A stretch of DNA of 64,000 bases from Dinghuibacter sp964544695 (GCA_964544695.1 CAZJDB010000250.1:1-64000), one strand, 5' to 3'. Positions 44,272-55,118 are shown, counted from the stretch's first letter. Numbers and translations: made by a program. Notes: generated by a model not told the origin, from the letters alone.

Positions 44272-46659
44272 TCACTCCACCCGCAAGCTCTTCACAGGAT
44301 TGGCGATGGCCGCGCGGATCGATTGGAAGCTGATCGTGAACAACGCCACGAGCAGCACGACCATCACCGAATACACGAACACCCACGCATTCACGGCCAC
44401 GTGATAGGGATAGTTCTTGAGCCACGCGTGTGTCGCCCACCAGGCGCCCGGACACGCGATCAGCGCGGCGATGAGGACGAGGCGAACGAAATCGCTTGAA
44501 AGTCGGACCACGATGCCCTGTACGGAAGCCCCCAGGACTTTGCGGATACCGATTTCCTTTCGGCGTTTTTCGGCGGATAGGGTGGCTAATCCGAACAGGC
44601 CGATGCACGAAATGAAAATCGTGATGAGCGCCCCGGCGGTGACGATTTGTTTCCACTTGCGTTCGCTGTCGTATTGGGCCCGGTTATCGTCTTCCCTGAA
44701 AGTATACGAATACGGAACAGTAGGGAACAACGATGTAAAGGTCTTTTGGATGTAGTTCAGGACACCGGCGGATTCGCCTCCCCTGAGTTTGATGTAGAGG
44801 CTATTGTAGGGATACTGGGGGTTCATGCTGAGCAACAAGGACGGGAGTTTCTCGTTCAGGGCAACCCAATGGAAGTCCTTCACGACACCGATGACGGTAT
44901 ATTTTTTATTGTTGTAAAAGAAATCCACGACTTGGCCTATGGGATTTTTCCACCCCGCTTCCTTGACGAAGGTTTCATTGACCAGGACGTGCTCGGCGGA
45001 GTCCGAGACCATTTCCTTTGAGAAATTACGCCCCCTGACCACGGGAACGTGGAAAAGGGAAAGATAGTTTTCGTCGACGTGCCTGATATCGAATTGGAAT
45101 TGCTGGTCCCCGTTAATATGCGCGATGGTGCTCCAGCGTCCGCCCTGGTCCTTGGTCAAACCCTGGACACCCGGGTTGGCCAGTAGCTCCGTTTCTAAGA
45201 CGTTCAATTTCGACTTGTCTCCGAAACCCGCGTTGATTACGGCGACATTCTTATCGTTATACCCCAGGTCGAAATGCGTCAGGTAGCTGAACTGCGCATA
45301 CACGATCAGGGCGGCGATGATCAGGAAAGTAGCCAGGGTGAACTGGAGGACGACGAGACCTTTGGCCAGGAAATTCCTTCCCCCCAGGCGCGCGCGTCCG
45401 TACAGGGATTGGACGGGATTGAAACCGGAAAGGACGAACGCGGGATAAAAGCCGGCCAGTACGCCCGTCAGAAGAAAAATAACTATGTATCCCAGGATCA
45501 ACGGTGCATCGAAAAGGTAAGAAAAGGAAAGGGCTTTGCCGGACACCTCATTGAAAAAGGGAAGGATCGCCTTTACCAGGCCTATAGCCAGCATGAAGGC
45601 GACGAATTCGAGGATGAAGGATTCCCCGAGGAACTGGATCATCAATTGCTTGCGTTGCCCTCCCACGACTTTCCGGATACCCACCTCCCGCGCGCGCTTC
45701 AGGGAACGCGCCACCGTGAGGTTGATGAAATTGATGCACGCGATCAACAGGATGAACAGGGCTATGGCCGTCAAAATATACGAATACATGGGTTTGCTGG
45801 CGCCCTTGAGGCCGTTGTCCGGCGCATAGTCCGTACTCATGTGCATTTTCAGCAGGGGCTGAAGATGGTAGACGACTTTGTCCTTGAACCCGTATTTGTC
45901 GGCCATATCCTTGATCTGGCCGGCGGCATCCTCGTTGTACACATTCGCCATTTTCCTCTCCACCGCCACGGGATTTGACCCGGGAGTCAGGATTACGAAC
46001 GTATTTTCGAAGAAATTCAGCCAACTGTCATCGATCTTACCGGACCCGAAAAAATTCTTGGGCACGAGCACCTCGGCCTGGATGGAAGAGTTGATGGGGA
46101 ATTTCTTCATGATCCCTCTCACGACAAAGGGCTGGAACGTATCGTTGATCTTCAAATTCAATACCTGGCCCAGGGCATCCGCATTACCAAAAAATTTGAT
46201 GGCGACGTCTTTGCTCAAGACGATCGAGTTGGGTTCCTTCAGCGCGGTGGCGGGGTTTCCTTCCAGCAGCGGGAAGGAAAACAGTTGGAAAAAGGTGCTG
46301 TCGACATCGAAAGCCTCCTGGTCGAATACCTCGCTGCCGCTCCTGATCGTGAAGCTATTTTGCTGAATACGGACGAAGTCCTTGATTTCGGGAATTTGCC
46401 TTTTGAAATTAGGACCGGGCACATCACCCGTACTGGTTAACCGCTGAATTGACCCGTCGGCTTTGATGAAATCCGCCGTGATATGGTAAAGCTGATCTCT
46501 ATTTTTATGGAACCGGTCGAAGCTCAGTTCGTCCTTGGCGTATAGGAAAATGAGCATGCAGGCAGCTAGCCCGACGCCCAGACCCACGATGTTGATGATG
46601 GAAAAAGCTTTGTTCCGCCAAAGGTTTCTAACCGCGGTCTTGAGGTAACTTTTGAGCAT
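44272..46659 (-). CDS. FtsX/MacB-type ABC transporter permease
   Basis: Large permease of 795 residues with the Bacteroidota MacB/FtsX layout: one N-terminal helix (INIVGLGVGLAACMLIFLYA), a periplasmic MacB-PCD domain (about 50-270), three helices, a second periplasmic domain and four more helices. Typical motifs are RAREVGIRKVVGGQRKQL and KRRKEIGIRKVLGASVQG. No ATPase gene adjoins it. ATG 46659 (MLKSYLKTAVRNLWRNKAF) is chosen; a longer frame to 46776 would overlap the porP-like gene. It follows that gene by 19 bases. Confidence 0.92.
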   Translation of the reverse strand: MLKSYLKTAVRNLWRNKAFSIINIVGLGVGLAACMLIFLYAKDELSFDRFHKNRDQLYHITADFIKADGSIQRLTSTGDVPGPNFKRQIPEIKDFVRIQQNSFTIRSGSEVFDQEAFDVDSTFFQLFSFPLLEGNPATALKEPNSIVLSKDVAIKFFGNADALGQVLNLKINDTFQPFVVRGIMKKFPINSSIQAEVLVPKNFFGSGKIDDSWLNFFENTFVILTPGSNPVAVERKMANVYNEDAAGQIKDMADKYGFKDKVVYHLQPLLKMHMSTDYAPDNGLKGASKPMYSYILTAIALFILLIACINFINLTVARSLKRAREVGIRKVVGGQRKQLMIQFLGESFILEFVAFMLAIGLVKAILPFFNEVSGKALSFSYLFDAPLILGYIVIFLLTGVLAGFYPAFVLSGFNPVQSLYGRARLGGRNFLAKGLVVLQFTLATFLIIAALIVYAQFSYLTHFDLGYNDKNVAVINAGFGDKSKLNVLETELLANPGVQGLTKDQGGRWSTIAHINGDQQFQFDIRHVDENYLSLFHVPVVRGRNFSKEMVSDSAEHVLVNETFVKEAGWKNPIGQVVDFFYNNKKYTVIGVVKDFHWVALNEKLPSLLLSMNPQYPYNSLYIKLRGGESAGVLNYIQKTFTSLFPTVPYSYTFREDDNRAQYDSERKWKQIVTAGALITIFISCIGLFGLATLSAEKRRKEIGIRKVLGASVQGIVVRLSSDFVRLVLIAALIACPGAWWATHAWLKNYPYHVAVNAWVFVYSVMVVLLVALFTISFQSIRAAIANPVKSLRVE

Positions 46660-46678
46660 AAGTTTGGTTGAAGCGAAT

Positions 46679-47713
46679 TTAAAAGCCGGGGCACATGCTC
46701 TGTCGCCTGTTCCCGTTGTACTCATCATAATATCCTGTATAGATCGAGGAGAACTCATATGCCCCCCGGCCTCCATTATAATTTTTAAGGGTGGAAATCG
46801 TAATGTCGTAGGAGAAGGATAGCTTGATGTTCTTCAATTGGAATCCGATCATGACAATGGCCGCGTCTCCCGTCCGGAAGTAGAGTCCCGCGAGAAGCTG
46901 GTCAGACCCGTTCAAATTATATTGGGCGTTCATCCCCAGCATCAACTCCTGGGCGCCCGCATCCGTCGTATAGTAGATATTGGGATTGATGATCCACATA
47001 TTGTCATTGGTCTTGAACCGGGCGTCCAGATCCACGATATACCGCCTGGGAATTTCCCCAAATCCCAGGTCGCTGGACTCGAAGAAGGTTTCCCGCGCAT
47101 GGTTAATGTGCTGTACAGAAAACCCTACATTGACGTAGGTGCGCTCATTTGGAAAATAGGCATAATTCAAGCCCGCCTGCATGTCGAAATAGCTGGTTTG
47201 GGTATTGTCCAGGACGACGTTCGTAGGAATACCCGCATCAAAGAACTTGCCGTCGAACTGATCCGGGAACTTAAGGCGGGAAGGGTCGATCCGTTTCTGG
47301 GCCCATCCCGTATTGAAGCCCGCCGTAAGGAGGCTGGATAATCCCAACTCCTGGTGATAGGCGATGCTGGCATATACCTCGGTACTGGTCAGGCTCCCGC
47401 TGCCGGCCACATCCTTGAGGATGGCTCCACCCAATCCCAGCCAACCGTTCTCGATTTTATTCCTGAGGACCTGCGCATCCCCGAAAACGCTCATGGTTTG
47501 ATAGGGCACTTCCATAATGGTGCTCCACTGGTTGCGGTAATTGGCGCCGAGCCGGTAGTCCGCGTCCGGCAAAAAGCCCGTATTGGCAGGGTTTACGAGC
47601 AGGGGAGCATTGAAATACTGGGAAAAATGCAGGTCCTGGGCACGCAATACCTGTGCAGGTCCCCCCAAGAAGACCAACCAAAGCAATCCCACCGCGATCT
47701 TTTTCATAAACAT
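46679..47713 (-). CDS. PorP/SprF-family type IX secretion membrane protein
   Basis: Outer-membrane beta-barrel protein of 344 residues of the PorP/SprF family. The signal peptide ends VLRAQ and is followed by the hallmark DLHFSQYFNAPLLVNPANTG. SprF-type proteins help secrete specific partner proteins by the T9SS. Here the partner is plausibly the type B sorting-tail protein whose gene ends five bases upstream. A second ATG lies two codons inside (47707) and may be the true start. Confidence 0.94.
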   Translation of the reverse strand: MFMKKIAVGLLWLVFLGGPAQVLRAQDLHFSQYFNAPLLVNPANTGFLPDADYRLGANYRNQWSTIMEVPYQTMSVFGDAQVLRNKIENGWLGLGGAILKDVAGSGSLTSTEVYASIAYHQELGLSSLLTAGFNTGWAQKRIDPSRLKFPDQFDGKFFDAGIPTNVVLDNTQTSYFDMQAGLNYAYFPNERTYVNVGFSVQHINHARETFFESSDLGFGEIPRRYIVDLDARFKTNDNMWIINPNIYYTTDAGAQELMLGMNAQYNLNGSDQLLAGLYFRTGDAAIVMIGFQLKNIKLSFSYDITISTLKNYNGGRGAYEFSSIYTGYYDEYNGNRRQSMCPGF

Positions 47714-47718
47714 GGTTG

Positions 47719-50700
47719 TTATCTTAATAACGTAATATCCCCGGTCTTAGTTGTATGTACCCCATTGGAGAACGTAACGCTCAGCGAATAGGCATATACA
47801 TCCATCGGTTGTAAAGTTCCTTTGTAGTTTCCATCCCAGCCCTGGTCCGGGTCCGTACTTTCGAAAACCAACTGGCCCCAGCGGTTGAATATTCTCCAAT
47901 CCATTTTTTCAATGCCAAAGCCCCGCACCTTGACGATGCCGTCCGCCCCGAAACGTCCGGGGGTGAAGGCATTGGGTACGTCCAGTAAGGGCAGTACGAT
48001 ACTGGGAATGGGGCTGCAGGCGGTATCCGGGCAGCCGGCCGCATTAAAGGCGACCAAACACGCATTAAAAGTACCACTTCTCTGGTATTGATGCGTCACG
48101 GTGTCCAACGAAGTGGTTACCAGGGAATCCCCGTCTCCAAATAGCCATTCAAACCGGACGGCCCCCCCTGAAGAGTTGTTGGTAAACAGGGTCGGGGTAT
48201 TTTCTTTGGAGGGGTTGGGGCTCCAGGCAAAGGCCGAGACCGGACTACCCACGATAGTGATCGTCTGGGTCGTGGAGTCCGCGATATTGCACGAATTGGA
48301 GTCGATGACCAATTCTTTGATCGCGTACACTCCGGGCGCAGGGTATAAGTGTGTGGGCATCACCTCGGTGGATCCTGTCCCATCTCCGAATGACCAGATG
48401 AAGTGTTGTCCCCCGTGAATGATGGTGGTGAATATGGCATCGTCGGGGGCGCAGGCGGGAGAAGGTACCGTAAAGCCCGCCTTTACCAGCGGGGAAATAT
48501 TGAGGTTGAAGGTATCCGATTGAGGGTAATTGCAAAAGTTAGTATCCACCATGGTCAGCACCACGGTATAAGACCCCGCCGCGGGGAACCCGTGATCGAT
48601 GGAATCCAAACCCGCGGTGACGGAAGGCGAGCCGTCCCCGAAATTCCAGGTGAACGAAGTGTTGGTAAAGGCTTGTCCCGCCGGGGCCTTAGACAGATTA
48701 TAAAACCTGTAATTCAGGCTGTCGCAGGGCGGTAGCTTGAAAGGTAACCCATCCACCAGGGCCTCGTTGTTCCGGGCGAAGAGGGTAACGTATGATGTAT
48801 CGGCGCCATTGCAGCTATTGGGGGCCAGGGAGATCAGCCGGGCCTGGTACACGCCCGTATTGGCATAGCCATGAGTGGTTTGAGGTGTCGACGTGGTAAC
48901 GTCGGGAGACCCGTCCCCAAAGGACCATACGTATGAGGTGGCGTTTGCGATGGTATCCTGGAAATCCACCTGCATGGGAATGCAGGCGATATGGCTGAAG
49001 GCGGGACGGCCAACGATGGTGGCTTTGATCCCCGAACCTACGCCCGCGAGGTTGAATGCTATCTTGACACCCGCTTCATTACAACGTCCGTTGGAAAGGT
49101 TTTTCGTGGACCAGGCCCCCGCGGTCGTGGGGAAAATGGCTCCTCCTCCGCAGTTGGCGCAAATCCCCTGATAGATCACCCCGTTCTGGTCGTAGCGGCT
49201 GGTGCCGCCGTCCACGTGCTCCTGGAACTGGCCTCCGTTTTGTCCGAAGAAGCTGCCGTACAAAATGCCCAGGGCATTCTTTTGCATCACGAAGAAATAG
49301 AAATCGCTGCCATCGGTCGTCCGCTGGACGGGGTTGGGGGTAATGGGCAGTCCGGTGGTACCTGAGGACAGGTATCCTTCGATCTGGTTTACTTTTCCTC
49401 CCCAACCGGATACATACACATTCTCGCAGCGGTCCACCAGGAAAGCCACCGGAGAAATGTTGGGCTCGGCCGAAACCGTCCCCCAAATGGTGGAATATAC
49501 AAAAGCGGACAAGTCGGGTTGCAGCTTGGCTATGAACTGGCGGCTTCCCGGGGTATTATACGGAGCGTTGATGATGGGCCAGGACCCTGTGGTGGTGCCC
49601 ATTACATAGGGGAAACCCAGCTTGTCGAATTGCACCCCGTATACCTGATCTATGCCCGCCGTGCCGATATACGTCGCACGGTTTAAGGAAACGCTGTTTC
49701 CGTTGTCCACCAGCCAGGCCAGGAAACCGTCGCAGGTGCCTCCCGCATTGGTCGTCTGGAGCACGCCCGGAACAACGCCCGGAAAGTCTATGCTGCTCGT
49801 ACCTCCGCCAACCAATATATTCCCGGGCATCGTGGGATTCAGTTCAATTACGTAAGCCGCATCATAGTCCGAGCCGCCCAGGAAAGTGCTCCAGATCACC
49901 GAATTGACGGCAGGATTGATTTTCATTACCACTCCGTCCTGCTTTCCACTCAGGGAAGTTTGAAAGCTACCGCCGGAAAGGGGAAAATCAGCGGACTGGG
50001 TGCACGACGCCAGGTAGACATTATTGGAACCATCCACATTCACCTCGCTTCGGGCATCGTCTCCATAGTTTTGTTTTAGAATATTCGTTCCCTGAACCGA
50101 ATAATCCGCGATGTTCACCCCATCGGCCCCGGATCCTCCGATTTTCATGGAACCCAGCAATTGCGTTCCGTCCGCGCTGAGCCGGCAAACGACGATGTCC
50201 CAGCCTCCGTTCGGCCCTACAGGGGGGACCGTTTGGGGAAAATTCGGGGAGTTGCTCCTGCCCGCAATGATCAGTTCCCCGTTATGGTTTTCGATCAGGC
50301 TGTGGGGTTGGTCCTGGAGGGAGCCCCCGATATAGGTGGCCCAGATGCGCTTCGACCCATCGGGGCTGAGTTTCATGATGGCAATGTCTCCGGGGATTCC
50401 GGAGCCGTCTTCACCCCCGAAATTGACCTGGTAAGCACCCGGGGTGGTCGGGTATCCCGCGTCGGCGATGCCACCCAGGTACATGCTGCCATCCGCTCCC
50501 GGCGTAGCGGTAAAACCCCAGTTATCCGCAGGACTTCCCGTGAAGGAAGAGAAGATCAGTGTGGGATCGATGACGAGGGTGGTTCCGGGATCGTATCCAC
50601 GAACCTCGAAAGTGACCGTGCTATCCCGCACCCTGTAGCGACAATCCACGGAAGTTCTCCCCGTATTGGACGGTTGATACGCCTCTGGAATGCCCTCCAC

Positions 50701-51300
50701 AGCCTCCCCGACCGTCGTGGAAATGTGTAGTGAACCCGCGCGGACGGCCAGACCGCCGGCGTAACCGTATTTCAGACGCACCTTGGAAAGATCCGCACCG
50801 GGGTGCACGATGAGGTCGTATTTGAGGTGTCCCGACAGGGAATAATACCGCAGGTCGATCCCGGGATACACGTCCTGGTAGACAATTGATTGAAATACGC
50901 GGCAACGGGAGGCCCATTTGGAGGGGTCATTCCCGATGAAATAATTATTGAATCCTTCTACGGGTTTCTCTGGGATAATACGGGGTTGGGGATTGGCACC
51001 TGCAAAAGCCACCGTATAGGTATGCTGGTGAATTTTGAAAGAATCCGGGGAACTGGGCGCCACGCGATAGTGTCCGTGCATGATGGACAAGACCCGTTCG
51101 TAATCCTTAGGATCGTACAGCGTGGCCGAAAAACCGTTCCTGCCCAGGTAACAGCCGCTGCCCTGCATATCCACCCGGAAGACGACATCCGGATTCCACT
51201 GTCCCTTATTCTCAATGAATTGGAAGGTCCCACCCGATTGGGCAACCGCGGACATACCTACAGGCAGCATCCACCACAACCAAGCAATGAGGGCCTTCAT
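47719..51300 (-). CDS. Giant secreted PKD-repeat protein with T9SS type B sorting tail (copy 2)
   Basis: Surface or secreted protein of 1193 residues. After a signal peptide (about 1-21) comes the N-terminal domain starting FIENKGQWNPDVVF, then beta-propeller-like SBBP repeats (several ADGSMYLGG/GTYIGG-type blades), a Cys-containing spacer (GICANCGGGAIFPT), four PKD domains marked by WSFGDG, WNFGDG, WSFGDG and WLFGDG, and a gliding-motility C-terminal domain (LDVPNAFTPGRFG to KTGDITLLR) that targets it to the T9SS. ATG 51300 is chosen at the signal peptide. It follows its paralogue by 43 bases and precedes the porP-like gene by five. Confidence 0.93.
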   Translation of the reverse strand: MKALIAWLWWMLPVGMSAVAQSGGTFQFIENKGQWNPDVVFRVDMQGSGCYLGRNGFSATLYDPKDYERVLSIMHGHYRVAPSSPDSFKIHQHTYTVAFAGANPQPRIIPEKPVEGFNNYFIGNDPSKWASRCRVFQSIVYQDVYPGIDLRYYSLSGHLKYDLIVHPGADLSKVRLKYGYAGGLAVRAGSLHISTTVGEAVEGIPEAYQPSNTGRTSVDCRYRVRDSTVTFEVRGYDPGTTLVIDPTLIFSSFTGSPADNWGFTATPGADGSMYLGGIADAGYPTTPGAYQVNFGGEDGSGIPGDIAIMKLSPDGSKRIWATYIGGSLQDQPHSLIENHNGELIIAGRSNSPNFPQTVPPVGPNGGWDIVVCRLSADGTQLLGSMKIGGSGADGVNIADYSVQGTNILKQNYGDDARSEVNVDGSNNVYLASCTQSADFPLSGGSFQTSLSGKQDGVVMKINPAVNSVIWSTFLGGSDYDAAYVIELNPTMPGNILVGGGTSSIDFPGVVPGVLQTTNAGGTCDGFLAWLVDNGNSVSLNRATYIGTAGIDQVYGVQFDKLGFPYVMGTTTGSWPIINAPYNTPGSRQFIAKLQPDLSAFVYSTIWGTVSAEPNISPVAFLVDRCENVYVSGWGGKVNQIEGYLSSGTTGLPITPNPVQRTTDGSDFYFFVMQKNALGILYGSFFGQNGGQFQEHVDGGTSRYDQNGVIYQGICANCGGGAIFPTTAGAWSTKNLSNGRCNEAGVKIAFNLAGVGSGIKATIVGRPAFSHIACIPMQVDFQDTIANATSYVWSFGDGSPDVTTSTPQTTHGYANTGVYQARLISLAPNSCNGADTSYVTLFARNNEALVDGLPFKLPPCDSLNYRFYNLSKAPAGQAFTNTSFTWNFGDGSPSVTAGLDSIDHGFPAAGSYTVVLTMVDTNFCNYPQSDTFNLNISPLVKAGFTVPSPACAPDDAIFTTIIHGGQHFIWSFGDGTGSTEVMPTHLYPAPGVYAIKELVIDSNSCNIADSTTQTITIVGSPVSAFAWSPNPSKENTPTLFTNNSSGGAVRFEWLFGDGDSLVTTSLDTVTHQYQRSGTFNACLVAFNAAGCPDTACSPIPSIVLPLLDVPNAFTPGRFGADGIVKVRGFGIEKMDWRIFNRWGQLVFESTDPDQGWDGNYKGTLQPMDVYAYSLSVTFSNGVHTTKTGDITLLR

Positions 51301-51343
51301 TCCTATTAATTTACGCACGTCCTGGCACAACTCCTAGGCCCAA

Positions 51344-54300
51344 TTATCTCAGGAGTGTAATATCTCCTGTTTTCCGGGCCTGCGTCCCATCACTGAACGT
51401 GACACTTAAGGTATACGCATACACATCCATGGGCTGCAACACACCCTTATAGTTTCCATCCCATCCATCATCCGGGCTGGTGGACTGGAACACCAATTGA
51501 CCCCATCGGTTGTAAATCCTCCAATCCATCTTGGCAATTGCGAATCCCCGTACTTTGATCACGGCGTCCACCCCGAATCTTCCGGGAGTAAAGGCATTGG
51601 GTACGTCCAAATCCGGAACGACAATCACGGTCACGGGTTCGCACACCGTATCCGAGCAGCCGTTGGCGTTGAAGGCGACAAGGCAGGCATTATACGTAGT
51701 CGATGTATTGTATTGATGCGATACCGTATCTCTGCTGGTCGTCGCCAGCGTATCTCCGTCTCCAAAGAGCCATTTGAAGCTCACGGCATCAGGAGAGGAC
51801 GTGTTGTTAAATACCGTCGGCGTATTGGTGATGGGCGGATTGGGGCCCCAGGTGAAGCCCGCGGTCGGTTTGGCCACCAGGGTGATCGTCCCGGTCGCGG
51901 TATCTACCTTGTTACAGGTAGAGGGATCCGTCACGATTTCCATGACCTGGTAGGTTCCCGGATTGGGGTAGTAGTGCACGGGGCTCTCGACCGTCGACCC
52001 CGATCCATCTCCAAAGGTCCAGGCCCATGTTTGACCTCCCTGGGACTGGTCTGTGAAAAGGACCGAATCCGGAGCGCAGCCCGTAGGCGGAGCCGTGAAT
52101 TGGGCTTTCACATTGGCCGCCACATGGAGCAATTCGGAAACAGTATCGGGTGCGTTGCAATAATTCGTATCCGTAAGGATCAGTTGAACGGTATATACTC
52201 CTGCCGTTCCGTAGGCATGCGTTTCAGGTTGCGTGCCGGCAATCACGGCCGCGCTGTTGTCCCCGAAGTTCCAGGTGAAGGAACTGGCCGTGAAGGGATT
52301 GGCTCCCGCGGCGGGCACGGAGGTATTGGTAAACTGATACGCCAAATCGGTGCAAGGCGGGATTTTGAATTGGGTGAAGGCCAGGTGGGCGCTGTCATCG
52401 GCCGCGCGCACGATGGCATACGAGGTATCGGCAATATTACAACTTGCGGAGTCGATGGAGATCAGCATGATCTTGTACGTCCCCGTATTGGTATAAAGGT
52501 GGTTGGTAGTGGGCACTGTGGTAGTGACCAAGGGTGAACCGTCCCCGAAGTTCCAGACATAGGTTACCGCATTGCCGATCGTATCCCTGAAGTTTACATT
52601 CAGGGGAATGCATCCCAGGTTGGAAAAGGTTTTCCCGCTGATGCTGGCCTTGACACCGCTACCCACTCCTGCCAGATTGAAGGCTATCTTTACTCCGGCC
52701 TCGTTGCAGCCGCCTGGGTAGGGCGTGATCGATCCCGCAATCAGGGTCCCATTATAGGGTGCAAATACACCGGATGGTCCGCCCACGGGCGAGGTGGGGA
52801 AAACCGCTCCCCCATAGCAATTGGCGCAAATGGCTTCGTAGATCACCCCATTCTGGTCGTAACGGCTCGTCCCTCCATCCACGTGGTCCGCAAAATTTCC
52901 GCCCAGTTGACCGAAGAAGCTCCCATACAGTTGGGAAGCTGCATTTGCCTTCATGACGAAAAAGTAAAAATTGTTCCCATCCGTTTTACTTTGAGCGGGA
53001 CTGGCTGTCAGGGGCAGACTCGTGGTTCCTGAGGAGGGATACCCCGCCCCGTGGTCCACGAGTCCTCCCCAGCCCGATACATACACGTTTTCACAACGGT
53101 CTACCAGGAAAGCTACGGGAGAAATGTTGGGACCCGCGGCAGCCGGCGTCGTTCCCCAGGTCGTGGAATAGACGTAGGCCGACAAGTCGGGCTGGAGTTT
53201 GCCGATGAATTGCTTGGCTCCGTTCACGAAGTAAGGAGCGTTTATATGCGGCCACGCGCCGTTGCTCAGGGTGGTCCCCATGATATAGGGAAATCCGAAT
53301 TTGTCGAATTGAATGCCGTAAATCTGGTCGATGGCCCCCGTACCGATAAACGTGGACCTGACCAATGAAACCGAGGTGCCGTTATCCTGGAGCTGGGCAA
53401 TCCAGCCATCTATGGCGCCTCCGAAACCAGGCTGGACGACCCCCGTTTTATTCCCGGGAAAGTCATTGCTTGCCGTTCCGCCGGCCACCAGCAACTCACC
53501 GTTGACGGGGCTAATATCCAATACGTACGCGGCATCATCGTTGGATCCTCCGATCAGGGTGCTCCACATCAGGGTATTGACCGCCGAATTGACCTTTATC
53601 ACGACCCCATCCTGTCCACCCGCACTCGTCGTTTGAAAAGCACCCTGGGTGGGAAAACCCGAAGTGGTCGTGGGTCCGGTGGAACGCGTACAGGAGGCTA
53701 CGTAAATATTATCGTTGGCATCCACGATGACCTCGCTCCTGGAATCATCCCCATAATTTTGCTTGAGGGACATAGCCCCGGGAGGGTCCTCGTACTGGTC
53801 CGTGATATTGCTTCCATCCTGCCCGCTGCCCCCGATCACCATGGAACCTATAAGTGTGGAACCATCATTGCTGATTTTGGAAATGAAAATGTCCCAGCCT
53901 CCCCCCGCGCCTATCGTTTTCCCCCCGTTTGCCGTTTTAGGAAAATCGGCCGACCGCGTGTGGCCAACGACGACCAGGTCCCCGTTGTGGTCTTCGATCA
54001 TGCTCGTGGGCAGCTCGTCATCGTCCTTTCCGCCGAGATAGGTCGCCCATTCTTCCTTGGTCCCGTTTGGGCTCAGCTTGATGATTCCCACGTCGGGCGG
54101 GTAGGCGCTCAGGACCGAGGTCCCATTCCAGGTCGGATCGAAGGCATTTGCCGTTGTCAGGTACCCATTTTGGGTAATTCCTCCCAAATACATGCTGCCA
54201 TCCGCTCCAAAAGTGGCGGTGAAGCCCCAGTTGTCCCCCTTGCTCCCGGTAAACGAACAAAACTGCAGGGTGGGGTCGATCACCAGGGTCTTGGAATGAT

Positions 54301-55105
54301 CGTAGTCGTCGGCTTCAAAGGAAACCAGGTTACCCTTGACTTTATATCGCACGTTCACGCTGGTTCTTCCGGAATCATTAGGTTGAAAGGATTCGGGGTA
54401 CAGTTCCAGCGATTCCCCGAAGGGAATGCCGACGTGCAGTTGGTTATTCTTCACATATAACTTAGTCGCATGCGTGTACAGGAGTTGCACCTGGGACAGG
54501 TCCGCACCCGGATGTACGATAAGGGTATACTTGAGCTTTCCTGCCTCTGAAAAATAGTGCACGTCTATTCCGGGATACATATCCTTGTAGAAGACCCCGA
54601 GATACGTCATACAATGACTGGCCCATTGGGATGGGTCGTTCCCCATAAAGTAATTTTTATATCCCCCCTCGCCTTTCTCCGGAATGATCGATACTCCGGG
54701 GTTCGATCCCTGGAAGGTCACCCCGTAGTTGTAGTAATTGATCTTCATCGAATCGTTGGGCTCCCTCAGGGTGCCGCCCTGCGGGGATGGATTTTTGATG
54801 AAGCTCAATTTTCCGTTCGAGGTTTGAGAAATGATTTGCTGGTTGTGGGGGTATATAGGTCCCGTAACCGTCCGGCCATAGCGGTCCACCACCTGGGTGC
54901 TCAATACGGTATAGCCATTGGTATTCAGGTAAAATCCCGAGGTCTGCATGTCGGCGCTGAAGAGCACCGATTTATTCCATTGCCCCTTATTTTCAATGAA
55001 TTCCAGGGTACTACTCGATTGGGCCAGGGCGGCTGTACGGGCGAGCAAGCCGAGGGTCAGCAGCAGGAGGGGAATTCCTTTCCGTGGGAGGGGCATTTTA
55101 CTCAT
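51344..55105 (-). CDS. Giant secreted PKD-repeat protein with T9SS type B sorting tail (copy 1)
   Basis: Paralogue of the next gene, 1253 residues, with the same order: signal peptide (ending TAALAQ), FIENKGQWNKSVLF domain, SBBP-type repeats, the spacer ICANCYGGAVFPT, four PKD domains (WNFGDG twice, WTFGDG, WLFGDG) and an almost identical C-terminal tail ending RKTGDITLLR. It has an extra insertion after the ICANC spacer (an FAPYNGTLIAGS stretch). Such proteins are T9SS cargo, often adhesins or gliding surface proteins; ligand unknown. First gene of the four-gene T9SS-like run. Confidence 0.93.
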   Translation of the reverse strand: MSKMPLPRKGIPLLLLTLGLLARTAALAQSSSTLEFIENKGQWNKSVLFSADMQTSGFYLNTNGYTVLSTQVVDRYGRTVTGPIYPHNQQIISQTSNGKLSFIKNPSPQGGTLREPNDSMKINYYNYGVTFQGSNPGVSIIPEKGEGGYKNYFMGNDPSQWASHCMTYLGVFYKDMYPGIDVHYFSEAGKLKYTLIVHPGADLSQVQLLYTHATKLYVKNNQLHVGIPFGESLELYPESFQPNDSGRTSVNVRYKVKGNLVSFEADDYDHSKTLVIDPTLQFCSFTGSKGDNWGFTATFGADGSMYLGGITQNGYLTTANAFDPTWNGTSVLSAYPPDVGIIKLSPNGTKEEWATYLGGKDDDELPTSMIEDHNGDLVVVGHTRSADFPKTANGGKTIGAGGGWDIFISKISNDGSTLIGSMVIGGSGQDGSNITDQYEDPPGAMSLKQNYGDDSRSEVIVDANDNIYVASCTRSTGPTTTSGFPTQGAFQTTSAGGQDGVVIKVNSAVNTLMWSTLIGGSNDDAAYVLDISPVNGELLVAGGTASNDFPGNKTGVVQPGFGGAIDGWIAQLQDNGTSVSLVRSTFIGTGAIDQIYGIQFDKFGFPYIMGTTLSNGAWPHINAPYFVNGAKQFIGKLQPDLSAYVYSTTWGTTPAAAGPNISPVAFLVDRCENVYVSGWGGLVDHGAGYPSSGTTSLPLTASPAQSKTDGNNFYFFVMKANAASQLYGSFFGQLGGNFADHVDGGTSRYDQNGVIYEAICANCYGGAVFPTSPVGGPSGVFAPYNGTLIAGSITPYPGGCNEAGVKIAFNLAGVGSGVKASISGKTFSNLGCIPLNVNFRDTIGNAVTYVWNFGDGSPLVTTTVPTTNHLYTNTGTYKIMLISIDSASCNIADTSYAIVRAADDSAHLAFTQFKIPPCTDLAYQFTNTSVPAAGANPFTASSFTWNFGDNSAAVIAGTQPETHAYGTAGVYTVQLILTDTNYCNAPDTVSELLHVAANVKAQFTAPPTGCAPDSVLFTDQSQGGQTWAWTFGDGSGSTVESPVHYYPNPGTYQVMEIVTDPSTCNKVDTATGTITLVAKPTAGFTWGPNPPITNTPTVFNNTSSPDAVSFKWLFGDGDTLATTSRDTVSHQYNTSTTYNACLVAFNANGCSDTVCEPVTVIVVPDLDVPNAFTPGRFGVDAVIKVRGFAIAKMDWRIYNRWGQLVFQSTSPDDGWDGNYKGVLQPMDVYAYTLSVTFSDGTQARKTGDITLLR

Positions 55106-55118
55106 GGTTCTTTGTGGT

